Assembly (NCBI RefSeq): GCF_009765375.1 | Contig: NZ_VTOK01000024.1 | Coordinates: forward strand, 1 to 43,705 | From: Alteribacillus sp. YIM 98480 | Lineage (GTDB): Bacteria > Bacillota > Bacilli > Bacillales > Marinococcaceae | Direction: 5' to 3' | DNA length: 43,705 nt | Part shown: positions 18,390 through 25,599 of the stretch, one piece after another | How the letters are laid out: every line of letters starts with the position of its first letter | How positions within the stretch are numbered: the stretch's first letter is position 1 | Position numbers and translations under genes: made by a program | Notes under the pieces: model-generated | Seen by the model: the letters and a program-made list of their open reading frames with translations, nothing else | The model's database searches: none | Told to the model about the DNA's origin: nothing

Positions 18390-20888
18390 TCATGCTTTTT
18401 TTCGTTTTAATGGGACGGTTTGACGAACAGGTATTGCTGCCCACTTCGGTAAATTGCGCTCGATTTTTGCAGTCACAATAGTCATATCATCATTTATTTT
18501 CCCTTGTGATACCCTCATCACCCTCTCTAATAGCAAGTCTGCCATTTCCTGCGGATCCTCTGTATCAAGCTGTGAAATAATACGCCTTATCCATATTTCC
18601 GTATTTTCAATTGGACCAGGAATATCTAGAATACCGTCGCTCATCATAATAAGCATATCTCCATCTTTCATTTGTTCAGTGACAACATCTAATTCAGCAT
18701 GTTCCATCATGCCAATAGGAAGATTTCTTGCTTCAATTTGCTTTACTTTATCCTCCCTTTTAATAAAACTAGGAATGGACCCTATTTTTATAAATCTGCT
18801 CTTTGCTTCTTGCAAATCAATCATCGCAAGATCAAGCGTGGAAAACATTTCTTCTGTTGAACGTAAACTTAAAATCGAATTAATAGAACGTATGGCTGTT
18901 TTCTCATCCATTCCAGAGGCAAGTATAGTTTGTAAAATTTGCAGCGCGGAACTGCTTTCTCTATGTGCCTTTTCTCCGCTTCCCATTCCATCACTTATTG
19001 CAATGGCATGTTTTCCTGCCCCAATATCCATAGAAGCATAACTATCCCCTGACACCCACCCCCCGCCTTTAGCCACTGATGCTGTTCCAATATTCACGGT
19101 GTATGTTCGAGCCGATACAAAAGTGATGTTTAAATATTCTGATATGTTTTCGTATGGCTCTTCTTTGTCTACAATAATGTGTTCTTTTAAAATATCAGAC
19201 AGCATTGGTGCTATGATTTTTTCTGCCTGTTCTAGTCCCGCCCCCCCCTTTAACACACTCATTTCTATCTCTACATTCCCTTCATCAAGCCTATATATAT
19301 CTACATGGCCAATATCAAGCCCTGCATCTTGTAAAGCTTCATGGATTTGCTCTTCCTGCCAATGGTGGGCTTCTTTTTCTCTTTGTATTTCTCGAGCAAA
19401 ATCATTCATGACTTCAGATACCCCTTTAAGCTGATCCGCTACGAGCTGACGGCTTTCCTGGACTTGTTTGGACAATTCCCTTCTCGCTTGATCTTGCTGT
19501 AACTCTTCTGTCATTACCTTTGTCATCCTCGTGTCATAATGACAATGCTTCTTCCATTGGTTTTTCATAGGACCGCTTATTTTTCCGTTTCGTTCCAGTT
19601 CATAGAGCATGTTCGTCATGCCATCGTACGTTTCGTGAAACTGGTTGACCCAGCACCTTTCTTTCCGAAAACAAGTTTGACACGTTTTTTCAGTTATTTT
19701 GCTCAATAATTCATCTCTTTCTTTATCCTCCATTTCTTTATCTGTCATGTCAGGGCTGGACATAAAGCTTTTGGAGAGGGTTTGAAACAGATTAGAAAAC
19801 CTCTCTACTTTTAATGCTGTAATATCCCTGATTTTTTTCATATGCTTTTGTTGTTCCCGGGCATATTCCGGAGTCCCTGGAATATATTTTTCTATAAAGG
19901 AAGTGATTATACGAGGAGTTATTAAAAATAAAGCAATAGCTGCCGCTGATTCGGCAAGCGTCAAACTAGCTCCATTCATGCCGTCTCCATATAATGCAAT
20001 TAAAGCCGTACCTAAAAGCATTCCAATGCTTACCCCGACTTTTTTGCCTTCTTTTAAAAGCCCGCCAAGAAGGCCTGCGAATGCAAGTAAGCTCATCTGA
20101 TATAAGTTAGCAACGGAAGCCAGACTGAGAACAAGCCCAGCAATAACACCTACGGACGCACCAAGTGCCGCCCCTCCCGTATACGCAAATAACAGCACAA
20201 GATATCTGGCCAGTGTATGTTCGGCAGCCATACCATAGATCACCCAGCCGATTGCTCCGGTCATCACAGAAGCTAGTAATATAATAAAACAAACAATTTC
20301 TTCTTGTTTTAATGGTTGTTTTCTTTTCTTCGTTATCAATAGAGGCATACTTTGTAAAAAAATCATTGTTAATATAAAGCTAAGGCCTGCTTCCACTCCA
20401 GCCATTACCATAGAATAAGATGATAAAGCTCCTTCTTCTAGCCATACAGTACTTGCACGGGCTCCCACTGTAGCTAAAAATACAGACAGCGGCAGCGTCC
20501 ATCCTGTCCTCCAACCATAACGGGTGATCCATTCATAGATGCCTAAAAAGATAGCAATGGCTGCTAATACAAATGCTCCGTGAAAGATAGCACCAGAAAA
20601 GGTACCAACAATGATCCCTGCTGCTGCAATAATTCCTTTTTCTTTACGCCATGAGTATACCGCTGCAAAAAATGGCAGTGCAAAAGGAAACAGCTCTGCA
20701 AGTAAAACAGCTCGTCCTAATAGAATTCCTAAAATAAAGACAAGACCGCCCCATTGAATAAACAACATTTCTAACAATCTTAACGTTTTCTGCTTCGTGC
20801 GATTACTGATATTCTTTACTAAAGTCCATACGTGCTCCCAAATTGGTTCTGTCTCATTTGCTCGTTTCGTTAGATCTCGTTGATACAT
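18390..20888 (-). CDS. spoIIE: stage II sporulation protein E, PP2C-type phosphatase
   Basis: Dephosphorylates the anti-anti-sigma factor SpoIIAA to activate sigma-F in the forespore, and takes part in polar septum formation with FtsZ. The 832-residue protein has about ten membrane segments between residues 45 and 325, a regulatory middle region with a Cys cluster (CQTCFRKERC near 395-405), and a C-terminal PP2C domain. Metal motifs appear as AISDGMGSGEKA near residue 634 and MLIMMSDGILD near 745. The ATG follows AGGTGGTGG. It is preceded by a Spo0A-type promoter. The length matches B. subtilis (827). Confidence 0.97.
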   Translation of the reverse strand: MYQRDLTKRANETEPIWEHVWTLVKNISNRTKQKTLRLLEMLFIQWGGLVFILGILLGRAVLLAELFPFALPFFAAVYSWRKEKGIIAAAGIIVGTFSGAIFHGAFVLAAIAIFLGIYEWITRYGWRTGWTLPLSVFLATVGARASTVWLEEGALSSYSMVMAGVEAGLSFILTMIFLQSMPLLITKKRKQPLKQEEIVCFIILLASVMTGAIGWVIYGMAAEHTLARYLVLLFAYTGGAALGASVGVIAGLVLSLASVANLYQMSLLAFAGLLGGLLKEGKKVGVSIGMLLGTALIALYGDGMNGASLTLAESAAAIALFLITPRIITSFIEKYIPGTPEYAREQQKHMKKIRDITALKVERFSNLFQTLSKSFMSSPDMTDKEMEDKERDELLSKITEKTCQTCFRKERCWVNQFHETYDGMTNMLYELERNGKISGPMKNQWKKHCHYDTRMTKVMTEELQQDQARRELSKQVQESRQLVADQLKGVSEVMNDFAREIQREKEAHHWQEEQIHEALQDAGLDIGHVDIYRLDEGNVEIEMSVLKGGAGLEQAEKIIAPMLSDILKEHIIVDKEEPYENISEYLNITFVSARTYTVNIGTASVAKGGGWVSGDSYASMDIGAGKHAIAISDGMGSGEKAHRESSSALQILQTILASGMDEKTAIRSINSILSLRSTEEMFSTLDLAMIDLQEAKSRFIKIGSIPSFIKREDKVKQIEARNLPIGMMEHAELDVVTEQMKDGDMLIMMSDGILDIPGPIENTEIWIRRIISQLDTEDPQEMADLLLERVMRVSQGKINDDMTIVTAKIERNLPKWAAIPVRQTVPLKRKKA

Positions 20889-20923
20889 AATAATCCACCA
20901 CCTGCTAGAAAGTTTGTGGATTT

Positions 20924-20956
20924 ATTATATATTCAATTTTGTTAAATGTTTGTCAA
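20924..20956 (-). promoter_or_regulatory. spoIIE promoter, sigma-A with 21-bp spacer (Spo0A-dependent type)
   Basis: TTGACA (20951-20956) and TATAAT (20924-20929) both match consensus perfectly but stand 21 bp apart. That over-long spacing is the hallmark of the Spo0A-activated spoIIE and spoIIG promoters of B. subtilis. Confidence 0.8.
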
Positions 20957-20989
20957 AATCACGAACAGATATAAAAAAAGTCTTCGACG
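20951..20989. promoter_or_regulatory. Spo0A box-like sequences upstream of spoIIE
   Basis: Compared with the 0A box TGTCGAA there is CGTCGAA on the minus strand (20983-20989, 6 of 7), TGTCAAA on the plus strand overlapping the -35 (20951-20957, 6 of 7), and a weaker 5 of 7 match at 20959-20965. The arrangement fits direct activation by phosphorylated Spo0A. Confidence 0.6.
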
Positions 20990-21235
20990 ATTTATTTTTT
21001 TATAAAAACCCCTGTTTATAAGCTTTAACAGTGTATTTTTTAAAAAAGCCAAACACCAACTAACAATTTCTTACAGCAAATAAAAAAGAATGCTTGAAAA
21101 TGGAGTAAAAACAAACAGAATGATGTTATAAAAATATCCTTAAAAAGGGAAATTCGTCTAAGATATAGGAACCTTTACTAACAAAGCAAATTGACACCCC
21201 AGAATGTGCTAATAACTTCAATTTTATATAAGGAA

Positions 21236-21254
21236 GCGTCATTTAAATTGACGC
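21236..21254. repeat. short perfect hairpin GCGTCA/TGACGC
   Basis: Six-base arms with a TTTAAAT loop form a perfect inverted repeat (longer if GU pairs are allowed). It directly precedes a copy of the ACTTGGC hairpin repeat. No T-run follows, so it is not a normal terminator. Confidence 0.5.
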
Positions 21255-21259
21255 CAAAA

Positions 21260-21290
21260 TAGAAAAACTTGGCTTATCGCCAAGTAGGAG
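21260..21290. repeat. ACTTGGC hairpin repeat, copy A
   Basis: ACTTGGC (21267-21273), loop TTATC and GCCAAGT (21279-21285) form a perfect 7-bp stem. Read on the minus strand the stem is followed by TTTTTC, so it can act as a weak terminator. Related copies are at 36530-36620, 39658-39685 and 41744-41845. Confidence 0.7.
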
Positions 21291-21432
21291 ATTCACGAAC
21301 TTAGCAGAAGATCCTTTACGTTAGCCGAACTTCTGGTTTTAGCAAAAGAACTTTATTATCGTGTGGGCTCAAGCAGCCAGACGCTGATCAAAGATAGTTA
21401 TCTACAATAGACAAACATATAATTTCCTCGAC

Positions 21433-21596
21433 AATAAGAAAAGCTCAAGCGCCTTGCTCACGAGCGACAAGTCCTGGAGGGGCGGCATATGGAAAGCTGA
21501 TCTTTGCTTTCCATTGACGGACCGAAGGAATCTCGAGCGAGCAGGCGCTTGCGCTAGACATGTAAAACACCAAATATATAGACTTTCTTACCTTAT
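21433..21596. repeat. three-copy inverted-repeat element, copy 2
   Basis: Nearly identical to the copy at 8101-8262, with one change in the left terminal repeat (AGCTCAAGCGCCT instead of AGCGCAAGCGCCT). The internal ATGGAAAGC/GCTTTCCAT hairpin and both conserved flanks are kept. The right flank TTTCTTACCTTATA runs directly into the A-run of the tRNA-Met terminator. Confidence 0.85.
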
Positions 21597-21632
21597 AAAA
21601 AAACGAGTCTCTCACAAAAGAGAAGACTCGTA
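21594..21632 (-). terminator. tRNA-Met terminator
   Basis: On the minus strand ACGAGTCT and AGACTCGT form an 8-bp stem with an inner CTC/GAG, followed by seven T. It lies 15 bases after the encoded CCA end of the tRNA. Confidence 0.85.
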
Positions 21633-21646
21633 ATGATTTCTATGTA

Positions 21647-21723
21647 TGGTAGCGGCGGAGGGGATCGAACCCCCGACCTCACGGGTATGAACCGTACGCT
21701 CTAGCCAGCTGAGCTACACCGCC
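21647..21723 (-). tRNA. tRNA-Met (CAU), elongator type
   Basis: The minus strand reads as a 77-base tRNA with CCA encoded. The acceptor stem starts GGCGGTG, the D arm is GCTC-AGCTGGCTA-GAGC, the anticodon stem ACGG/CCGT encloses TTCATAC with anticodon CAT, and the T arm is GGGGG-TTCGATC-CCCTC (loop TTCGATC). The first pair is G-C type rather than the mismatch typical of the initiator, and the anticodon stem lacks the three G-C pairs of initiator tRNA, so the elongator form is likely. A lysidine-modified tRNA-Ile also has CAU but differs elsewhere. It corresponds to the tRNA-Met next to spoIIE in B. subtilis; the tRNA-Glu that follows there is missing. Confidence 0.93.
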
Positions 21724-21743
21724 AATTTTTCGCAACATGAGTG

Positions 21744-21773
21744 ATTATATAATGACAGGGCGGATTTAGTCAA
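21744..21773 (-). promoter_or_regulatory. sigma-A promoter of tRNA-Met
   Basis: TTGACT (21768-21773) and a perfect TATAAT (21744-21749) lie 18 bp apart, about 20 bases upstream of the tRNA. With the terminator at 21594-21632 it makes the tRNA a stand-alone unit. Confidence 0.75.
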
Positions 21774-21802
21774 CCGTCCCTTTTAAATTTTTTTAGATAT
21801 AC

Positions 21803-21882
21803 GAAGACTGCCTAAAGAGTACCAACATTAGGATCAGCGATGCAGCTGTAACCGTAAATGAGTAACTCTTCAAACAGTCTTC
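21803..21882. repeat. nested inverted repeat between yabR and the tRNA promoter
   Basis: GAAGACTG (21803-21810) pairs perfectly with CAGTCTTC (21875-21882), and inside it AAGAGT (21815-21820) pairs perfectly with ACTCTT (21865-21870), enclosing a 44-base loop that contains CAGCTG. No T-run follows on either strand, so this is not a standard terminator. It lies in the yabR 3' region. The function is unknown. Confidence 0.55.
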
Positions 21883-21916
21883 TGCGATTTATCCAGTAAA
21901 GCCTGCAGCAAGCTGC

Positions 21917-22354
21917 TTATTTTTTGGAGCGTCCGCCGCGTTTTGAATCGGTTTGTTTACGCAATGAAGCTAGTCTTTCTTCACTATCTTTCATAAAGCG
22001 ATTCATCTTTTCTTCAAATGATAAGGACCGCTGTCCTTTTCCAGATCCACTGCGGCGCTCTCCTCTTGAACGATCTCCTTTCGGACGATCTCCTCCCCGG
22101 GGGCGATCTCCTTTTGGCCGTTCCTGGGCTTTTCGAATGGAAAGACCAATCTTGCCATCGTCTTCCACTTTCATAACCTTTACAGTGACCTCGTCACCAA
22201 CACTTAAAAATTGATTGATATCATCTACATACTTGTCGGCCACTTCGCTAATATGAACCAGCCCAGTTTTTCCATCCGGCAGCTCTATAAATGCTCCAAA
22301 ATGGGTGATACCTGTGACCTTCCCTTGCAACTTGCTGCCTACTTCGATTGACAT
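21917..22354 (-). CDS. yabR: YabR-like S1-domain RNA-binding protein
   Basis: A 145-residue protein with one S1 RNA-binding domain at residues 1-75: GSKLQGKVTGITHFGAFIEL, GLVHISEVADKYV and VGDEVTVKVMKVEDDGKIGLS are the expected strands. The rest is basic and Arg/Gly/Asp-rich (KGDRPRGGDRPKGDRSRGER), a likely disordered RNA-contacting tail. The ATG follows GGAGGAG at ten bases. Its position next to divIC matches B. subtilis YabR. The exact RNA target is not known. Confidence 0.92.
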   Translation of the reverse strand: MSIEVGSKLQGKVTGITHFGAFIELPDGKTGLVHISEVADKYVDDINQFLSVGDEVTVKVMKVEDDGKIGLSIRKAQERPKGDRPRGGDRPKGDRSRGERRSGSGKGQRSLSFEEKMNRFMKDSEERLASLRKQTDSKRGGRSKK

Positions 22355-22446
22355 TTAAAAAAAGCTCCTCCTTATTTTCTTTCCTTAGAAAGCTGACTTT
22401 ACAGTCTTAAAATCATTACTATTATACTCGAATGGTTAAAAAAGTG

Positions 22447-22836
22447 TCAATCTGTTGATTCATTAGGTACTTTAAATAATGTTTCACCAGGTTTTGTCAA
22501 ATAGTAATCTCTTCTCGCCACTTCAGCTATGTAGTCGAGATCATTGTAGTTTTTAACGTCTTGTTTGAGGCGAGATTCTTCTGCATGCAGTTCTTCAAGC
22601 TTGTTTTCAAGCTCTGCCCGTTCTGCTTTTTTAGCTTCAAGTGTAGACCATTGTGATACTAACAATACGGTGAATACCACGGCAAGAATGACACCTGCAA
22701 TAGAAAGGGCAGTAAGGCGGCGGACAAGACCGCGTCGTCTTTTTGTCGAAGCCGCTTTTAAACGTTCTTGTTCTTTCGCTTGCTCTTTCACATAGGGCTT
22801 GTTAATCTCCGTAACTTTTTTCTTTTCAGATATCAA
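22447..22836 (-). CDS. divIC: cell-division protein DivIC (FtsB-like)
   Basis: Small bitopic septum protein that forms a complex with DivIB and FtsL. The 129 residues comprise a basic cytoplasmic N-terminus (STKRRRGLVRR), one membrane segment at about 42-62, a coiled coil at about 64-98 (LEAKKAERAELENKLEELHA), and a short C-terminal extracellular domain with DLDYIAEVARRDYYL and GETLFKVP, typical of the family. The start is TTG at 22836 with GGGGTGATC, complementary to the 16S rRNA 3' end, just upstream. It lies 16 bases downstream of yabQ. Confidence 0.93.
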   Translation of the reverse strand: MISEKKKVTEINKPYVKEQAKEQERLKAASTKRRRGLVRRLTALSIAGVILAVVFTVLLVSQWSTLEAKKAERAELENKLEELHAEESRLKQDVKNYNDLDYIAEVARRDYYLTKPGETLFKVPNESTD

Positions 22837-22852
22837 TAAAGATCACCCCGGC

Positions 22853-23440
22853 TTATTTAAATATCCTCCATTTTTTTACCCTTTTTCGAACGGACTGAAA
22901 AGTTTTTTCTAAAAAAGTTATGATAGGCTGAGGAAGAAGACGTCGGAAAACTGGGTAAAGATAACGTGCTGCCAGTTTTAAAGGGAATAGGAGGAGGTTT
23001 AATAGAAAAAATAGAACGTTTCCACTTATAGTTATCCCTATCATAACGGACGAGGTGATGAGTTTCAATATAAATTTAATAGGAGAAATAATGAATATCC
23101 GAATGAGAGCGGCTATTGTTCTTCTTGTCCACCGAACAATAGAGAAACCGAGTTCCATTGTTTTTATAAAGGGACTCCTCCCGTACCGGCGGTAGATAAA
23201 AAAACCTGCAGCAATGGAGAAAAAAATATATATTCTAAGCTCTCCTTCGTTCACATGCAATAGCACATAAAAAACGAGGAGCACTTGAACAAGCCAAAAC
23301 AAAAGATCCCATGCCAATCTAGCCCAAAATGCCTTCACCGACCGGATCGTTAAGCGATGATAAAAATCCAGATTCATCCCCAGGACTAGTCCCATTGCCA
23401 CCATTGCAAACATTGTCTGGAATTGAACAGCCAGACTCAC
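22853..23440 (-). CDS. yabQ: spore cortex protein YabQ
   Basis: A 195-residue membrane protein. The N-terminal half (residues 5-90) holds three hydrophobic segments with GLVLGMNLDFYHRL and DLLFWLVQVLLVFYVLLHVNEGELR, characteristic of YabQ; the C-terminal half is hydrophobic then basic (RKRVKKWR). In B. subtilis YabQ is made under sigma-E and is required for cortex formation. The start is GTG 23440, sharing four bases (GTGA) with the yabP stop, so translation is coupled to yabP. Confidence 0.92.
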   Translation of the reverse strand: MSLAVQFQTMFAMVAMGLVLGMNLDFYHRLTIRSVKAFWARLAWDLLFWLVQVLLVFYVLLHVNEGELRIYIFFSIAAGFFIYRRYGRSPFIKTMELGFSIVRWTRRTIAALIRIFIISPIKFILKLITSSVMIGITISGNVLFFLLNLLLFPLKLAARYLYPVFRRLLPQPIITFLEKTFQSVRKRVKKWRIFK

Positions 23441-23733
23441 TTAAATAACTTCCCTATAAACCCTTTAGATTTCCCAGTGGCCTGATCTACATAAACGAGG
23501 TCATCTACTTTTCCTTCAATCGAAATAATACCTTCATCAACGTCCAAGTTTTTTATATGCAAATTATGACCACGTACTGACAAAAAACCCAGGGACGTTT
23601 CCAATAAAAATTCTTCATTATCAAAACTCTCTACTTCTTTAACCCCGGTAATATCAAGGCTTTTCCTGCCTTTTAATATTACTTCATGCGGGGGCTGCGG
23701 ACGTTGTGCCATTGAATCTTCTCTAAAAGACAT
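23437..23733 (-). CDS. yabP: sporulation protein YabP
   Basis: A 98-residue soluble protein of the YabP/YqfC family, defined by HEVILKGRKSLDITGVK, SFDNEEFLLET, and GFLSVRGHNLHIKNLDVDEG. In B. subtilis it is sigma-E dependent and needed for spore cortex. The longest frame would start at a GTG at 23742, but GAGGAG is only one base from that codon and ten from the ATG at 23733, which I use. Upstream is a 76-base gap with a 14-bp perfect AT-rich palindrome (23765-23778) where a promoter would be expected. Confidence 0.92.
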   Translation of the reverse strand: MSFREDSMAQRPQPPHEVILKGRKSLDITGVKEVESFDNEEFLLETSLGFLSVRGHNLHIKNLDVDEGIISIEGKVDDLVYVDQATGKSKGFIGKLFK

Positions 23734-23764
23734 ATTCCACACACTCCTCTTATCGATAGCTTGT

Positions 23765-23778
23765 CACATATATATGTG
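23765..23778. repeat. perfect 14-bp palindrome upstream of yabP
   Basis: CACATATATATGTG lies in the middle of the rqcP-yabP gap. It could be a regulator site or a chance AT-rich palindrome. GCATATTT, a good sigma-E -35 match, lies 25 to 40 bases upstream of it on the minus strand, but I do not find a properly spaced -10. Confidence 0.35.
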
Positions 23779-23818
23779 GCTTTCCTAAGAGATAGTAGTA
23801 GAAATATGCCTTTTTCCA

Positions 23819-24079
23819 TTATTCATTTACTGGTTCTTCTTTTAGCACGGTATACATCGTGTTTGACGCTTCTTTTTTGGTCGTATCCTTTATTTCATCT
23901 ACGCGGACCGTAACAAGTTTAGAGCCAAATCTTATAGAAATTTCATCTCCAGGCGCTACTTCTGTTCCCGCTTTTGCTTTGTTTCCATTCACTGTAATTC
24001 TCCCTTGTGAGGCCACTTCTTTGGCTAATGTTCTTCTCTTAATTAATCTAGAAACTTTTAAAAATTTATCAATTCTCAT
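23819..24079 (-). CDS. rqcP: S4-domain RNA-binding protein RqcP (YabO)
   Basis: An 86-residue protein made of one S4 RNA-binding domain: MRIDKFLKVSRLIKRRTLAKE, GRITVNGNKAKAGTEVAPGD and EISIRFGSKLVTVRV. In B. subtilis RqcP (YabO) works with RqcH in alanine tailing of stalled nascent chains on the 50S subunit. The size and sequence fit that subgroup and not the larger Hsp15 proteins. The ATG at 24079 follows GGAGAGGAG. It is 32 bases downstream of the yabN-type gene. Confidence 0.93.
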   Translation of the reverse strand: MRIDKFLKVSRLIKRRTLAKEVASQGRITVNGNKAKAGTEVAPGDEISIRFGSKLVTVRVDEIKDTTKKEASNTMYTVLKEEPVNE

Positions 24080-24111
24080 ATATACTCTCCTCTCCTAAAC
24101 AAATCAGACGA

Positions 24112-25599
24112 TTATTTTCGTTTTGCCTCTTCCCATAACTCATCCATTTCATCTAATGTAGTGTCTTCTAGAGAACGTCCTTGACTCGTTAAAACTTTTT
24201 CAATGTAGGTAAATCTCTTTTTAAATTTAACATTCGTCATATGCAGCGATTCTTCAGGATGCAGCTTATAAAAACGCCCCAAATTCACAAGCACAAACAA
24301 CAAATCTCCAAACTCTTTTTTCATGGCTTCTTTATTCCCTTGTTTTACCTCATAAAGCCATTCCGCCGTTTCTTCTTGAAGTTTTTTCCACATCGGTGCG
24401 TCATCATTCCAGTCAAATCCAACTTTTGCAGCCTTTTTTTGCAGTTCATAGGCTTGCATAAGTGCTGGCATCGATGCGGGTATATGGGTTAAAAGAGAAT
24501 CTTCAGTGTCTTTTGTCTCATTTTCAGAACGTTTGATGGCTTCCCAGTTTTCATTCACCTGTTCTTCTGTATGAGCTGTTGTATCCCCAAATACATGAGG
24601 GTGACGACGAATCATTTTGGACGTTAATGTCTCTATGATATCTTCAACGTTAAAAAACCCTTCGTCTTCCCCAATCTGTGCATGAAGCATCACTTGCAGC
24701 AATACATCACCCAGTTCTTCCTGTAAATGATCATCATCTTCTTGATCAATTGCATCAATCACCTCATAAGCTTCTTCCAAAAGATACCTTTTTAGAGAAT
24801 GATGTGTCTGCTTTTTATCCCACGGACATCCATCCCGCCCGCGAAGTTTTGCAATCACTTCTCGAAGTGTCTCAAATTCCCTGTATAACAAATTATCCTT
24901 TTGAACGGGCGGCACATAGAGCGCAGTTAAGTTATTTTGTGTTATTTCCCGGTCTAATGCAAAAAGGGGAACGTTTCGCAATTTTTCTTGAGATGTTCCC
25001 GCAGCTGTCACTAAAGTAACTTCATAATCATCTGGATATTTTTCCATTAACGTCAGTTTAACTTCTGAAGCAATCATCTGGTCATAAACCTGACTAATTA
25101 TAATGTGCTGGTTCATTTTTATATCTTTTGTTTGAAGAGCAGTTGCATCCAAAAGTTGGAACCCATTATTTGGATCTATGTGAAGAGCGGAAAACATCGG
25201 ATCGAGAAAACTTTGCCCGCCCAGTATGTCCACTTGAAGCTCCCCGTTTCCTGCCTTCTCTAAAAGCCGCTCCACCGTAAATTCTGCTGTCATGGGATGG
25301 CCGGGCACGGCATAGTAGATATGGTTATGATTCGATGCTGCTTCTATTAATTCCTTTACTATATTTTTATAAACCATTTCAAAAGTATCGTTAGCTTCAT
25401 ACACATGGTCAAAACTTAAATAGGAAACCTCTTCTTCCAGTTCTTTCACAACTGGATGCTCTCTTGTTCGCAAAAAAAGAGGTGCGGCTTTTTTCAATGT
25501 TTGATATACACCAAGAGGAAGCTGATTTAATTCACCAACACCAAGACCGATGACCGTGATCTGTGGTATATTTGTGTTTTTACTAGAATTACTGTTCAT
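24112..25599 (-). CDS. yabN: YabN-type fusion of a tetrapyrrole-methylase-like domain and MazG pyrophosphohydrolase
   Basis: A 495-residue two-domain protein. The N-terminal part (about 1-220) has the SAM-dependent tetrapyrrole methylase fold: TVIGLGVGELNQLPLG, YYAVPGHPMTAEFTVERLL. The C-terminal part (about 235-495) is a tandem MazG NTP pyrophosphohydrolase: RDGCPWDKKQTHHSLKRYL, EEAYEVIDAI and EELGDVLLQVMLHAQ give the EExxE and ExxD metal ligands of the first unit, and KKEFGDLLFVLVNLGRFY belongs to the second. It probably removes non-canonical NTPs; the role of the methylase domain is unknown. The ATG follows AAAGGAG and overlaps the flippase gene by 11 bases. Confidence 0.94.
   Translation of the reverse strand: MNSNSSKNTNIPQITVIGLGVGELNQLPLGVYQTLKKAAPLFLRTREHPVVKELEEEVSYLSFDHVYEANDTFEMVYKNIVKELIEAASNHNHIYYAVPGHPMTAEFTVERLLEKAGNGELQVDILGGQSFLDPMFSALHIDPNNGFQLLDATALQTKDIKMNQHIIISQVYDQMIASEVKLTLMEKYPDDYEVTLVTAAGTSQEKLRNVPLFALDREITQNNLTALYVPPVQKDNLLYREFETLREVIAKLRGRDGCPWDKKQTHHSLKRYLLEEAYEVIDAIDQEDDDHLQEELGDVLLQVMLHAQIGEDEGFFNVEDIIETLTSKMIRRHPHVFGDTTAHTEEQVNENWEAIKRSENETKDTEDSLLTHIPASMPALMQAYELQKKAAKVGFDWNDDAPMWKKLQEETAEWLYEVKQGNKEAMKKEFGDLLFVLVNLGRFYKLHPEESLHMTNVKFKKRFTYIEKVLTSQGRSLEDTTLDEMDELWEEAKRK

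Larger units (their letters stand above)
20889..21646. other. long intergenic region between spoIIE and tRNA-Met
   Basis: No gene is visible in these 758 bases. From left to right it holds the spoIIE promoter and Spo0A-like boxes (20924-20989), AT-rich DNA, a GCGTCA/TGACGC hairpin (21236-21254), a copy of the ACTTGGC hairpin repeat (21260-21290), about 140 bases in which TTAGC recurs three times without clear meaning (21300-21355), copy 2 of the large repeat (21433-21596), and the tRNA terminator. In B. subtilis a tRNA-Glu lies in this area; I see none here. Confidence 0.6.
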
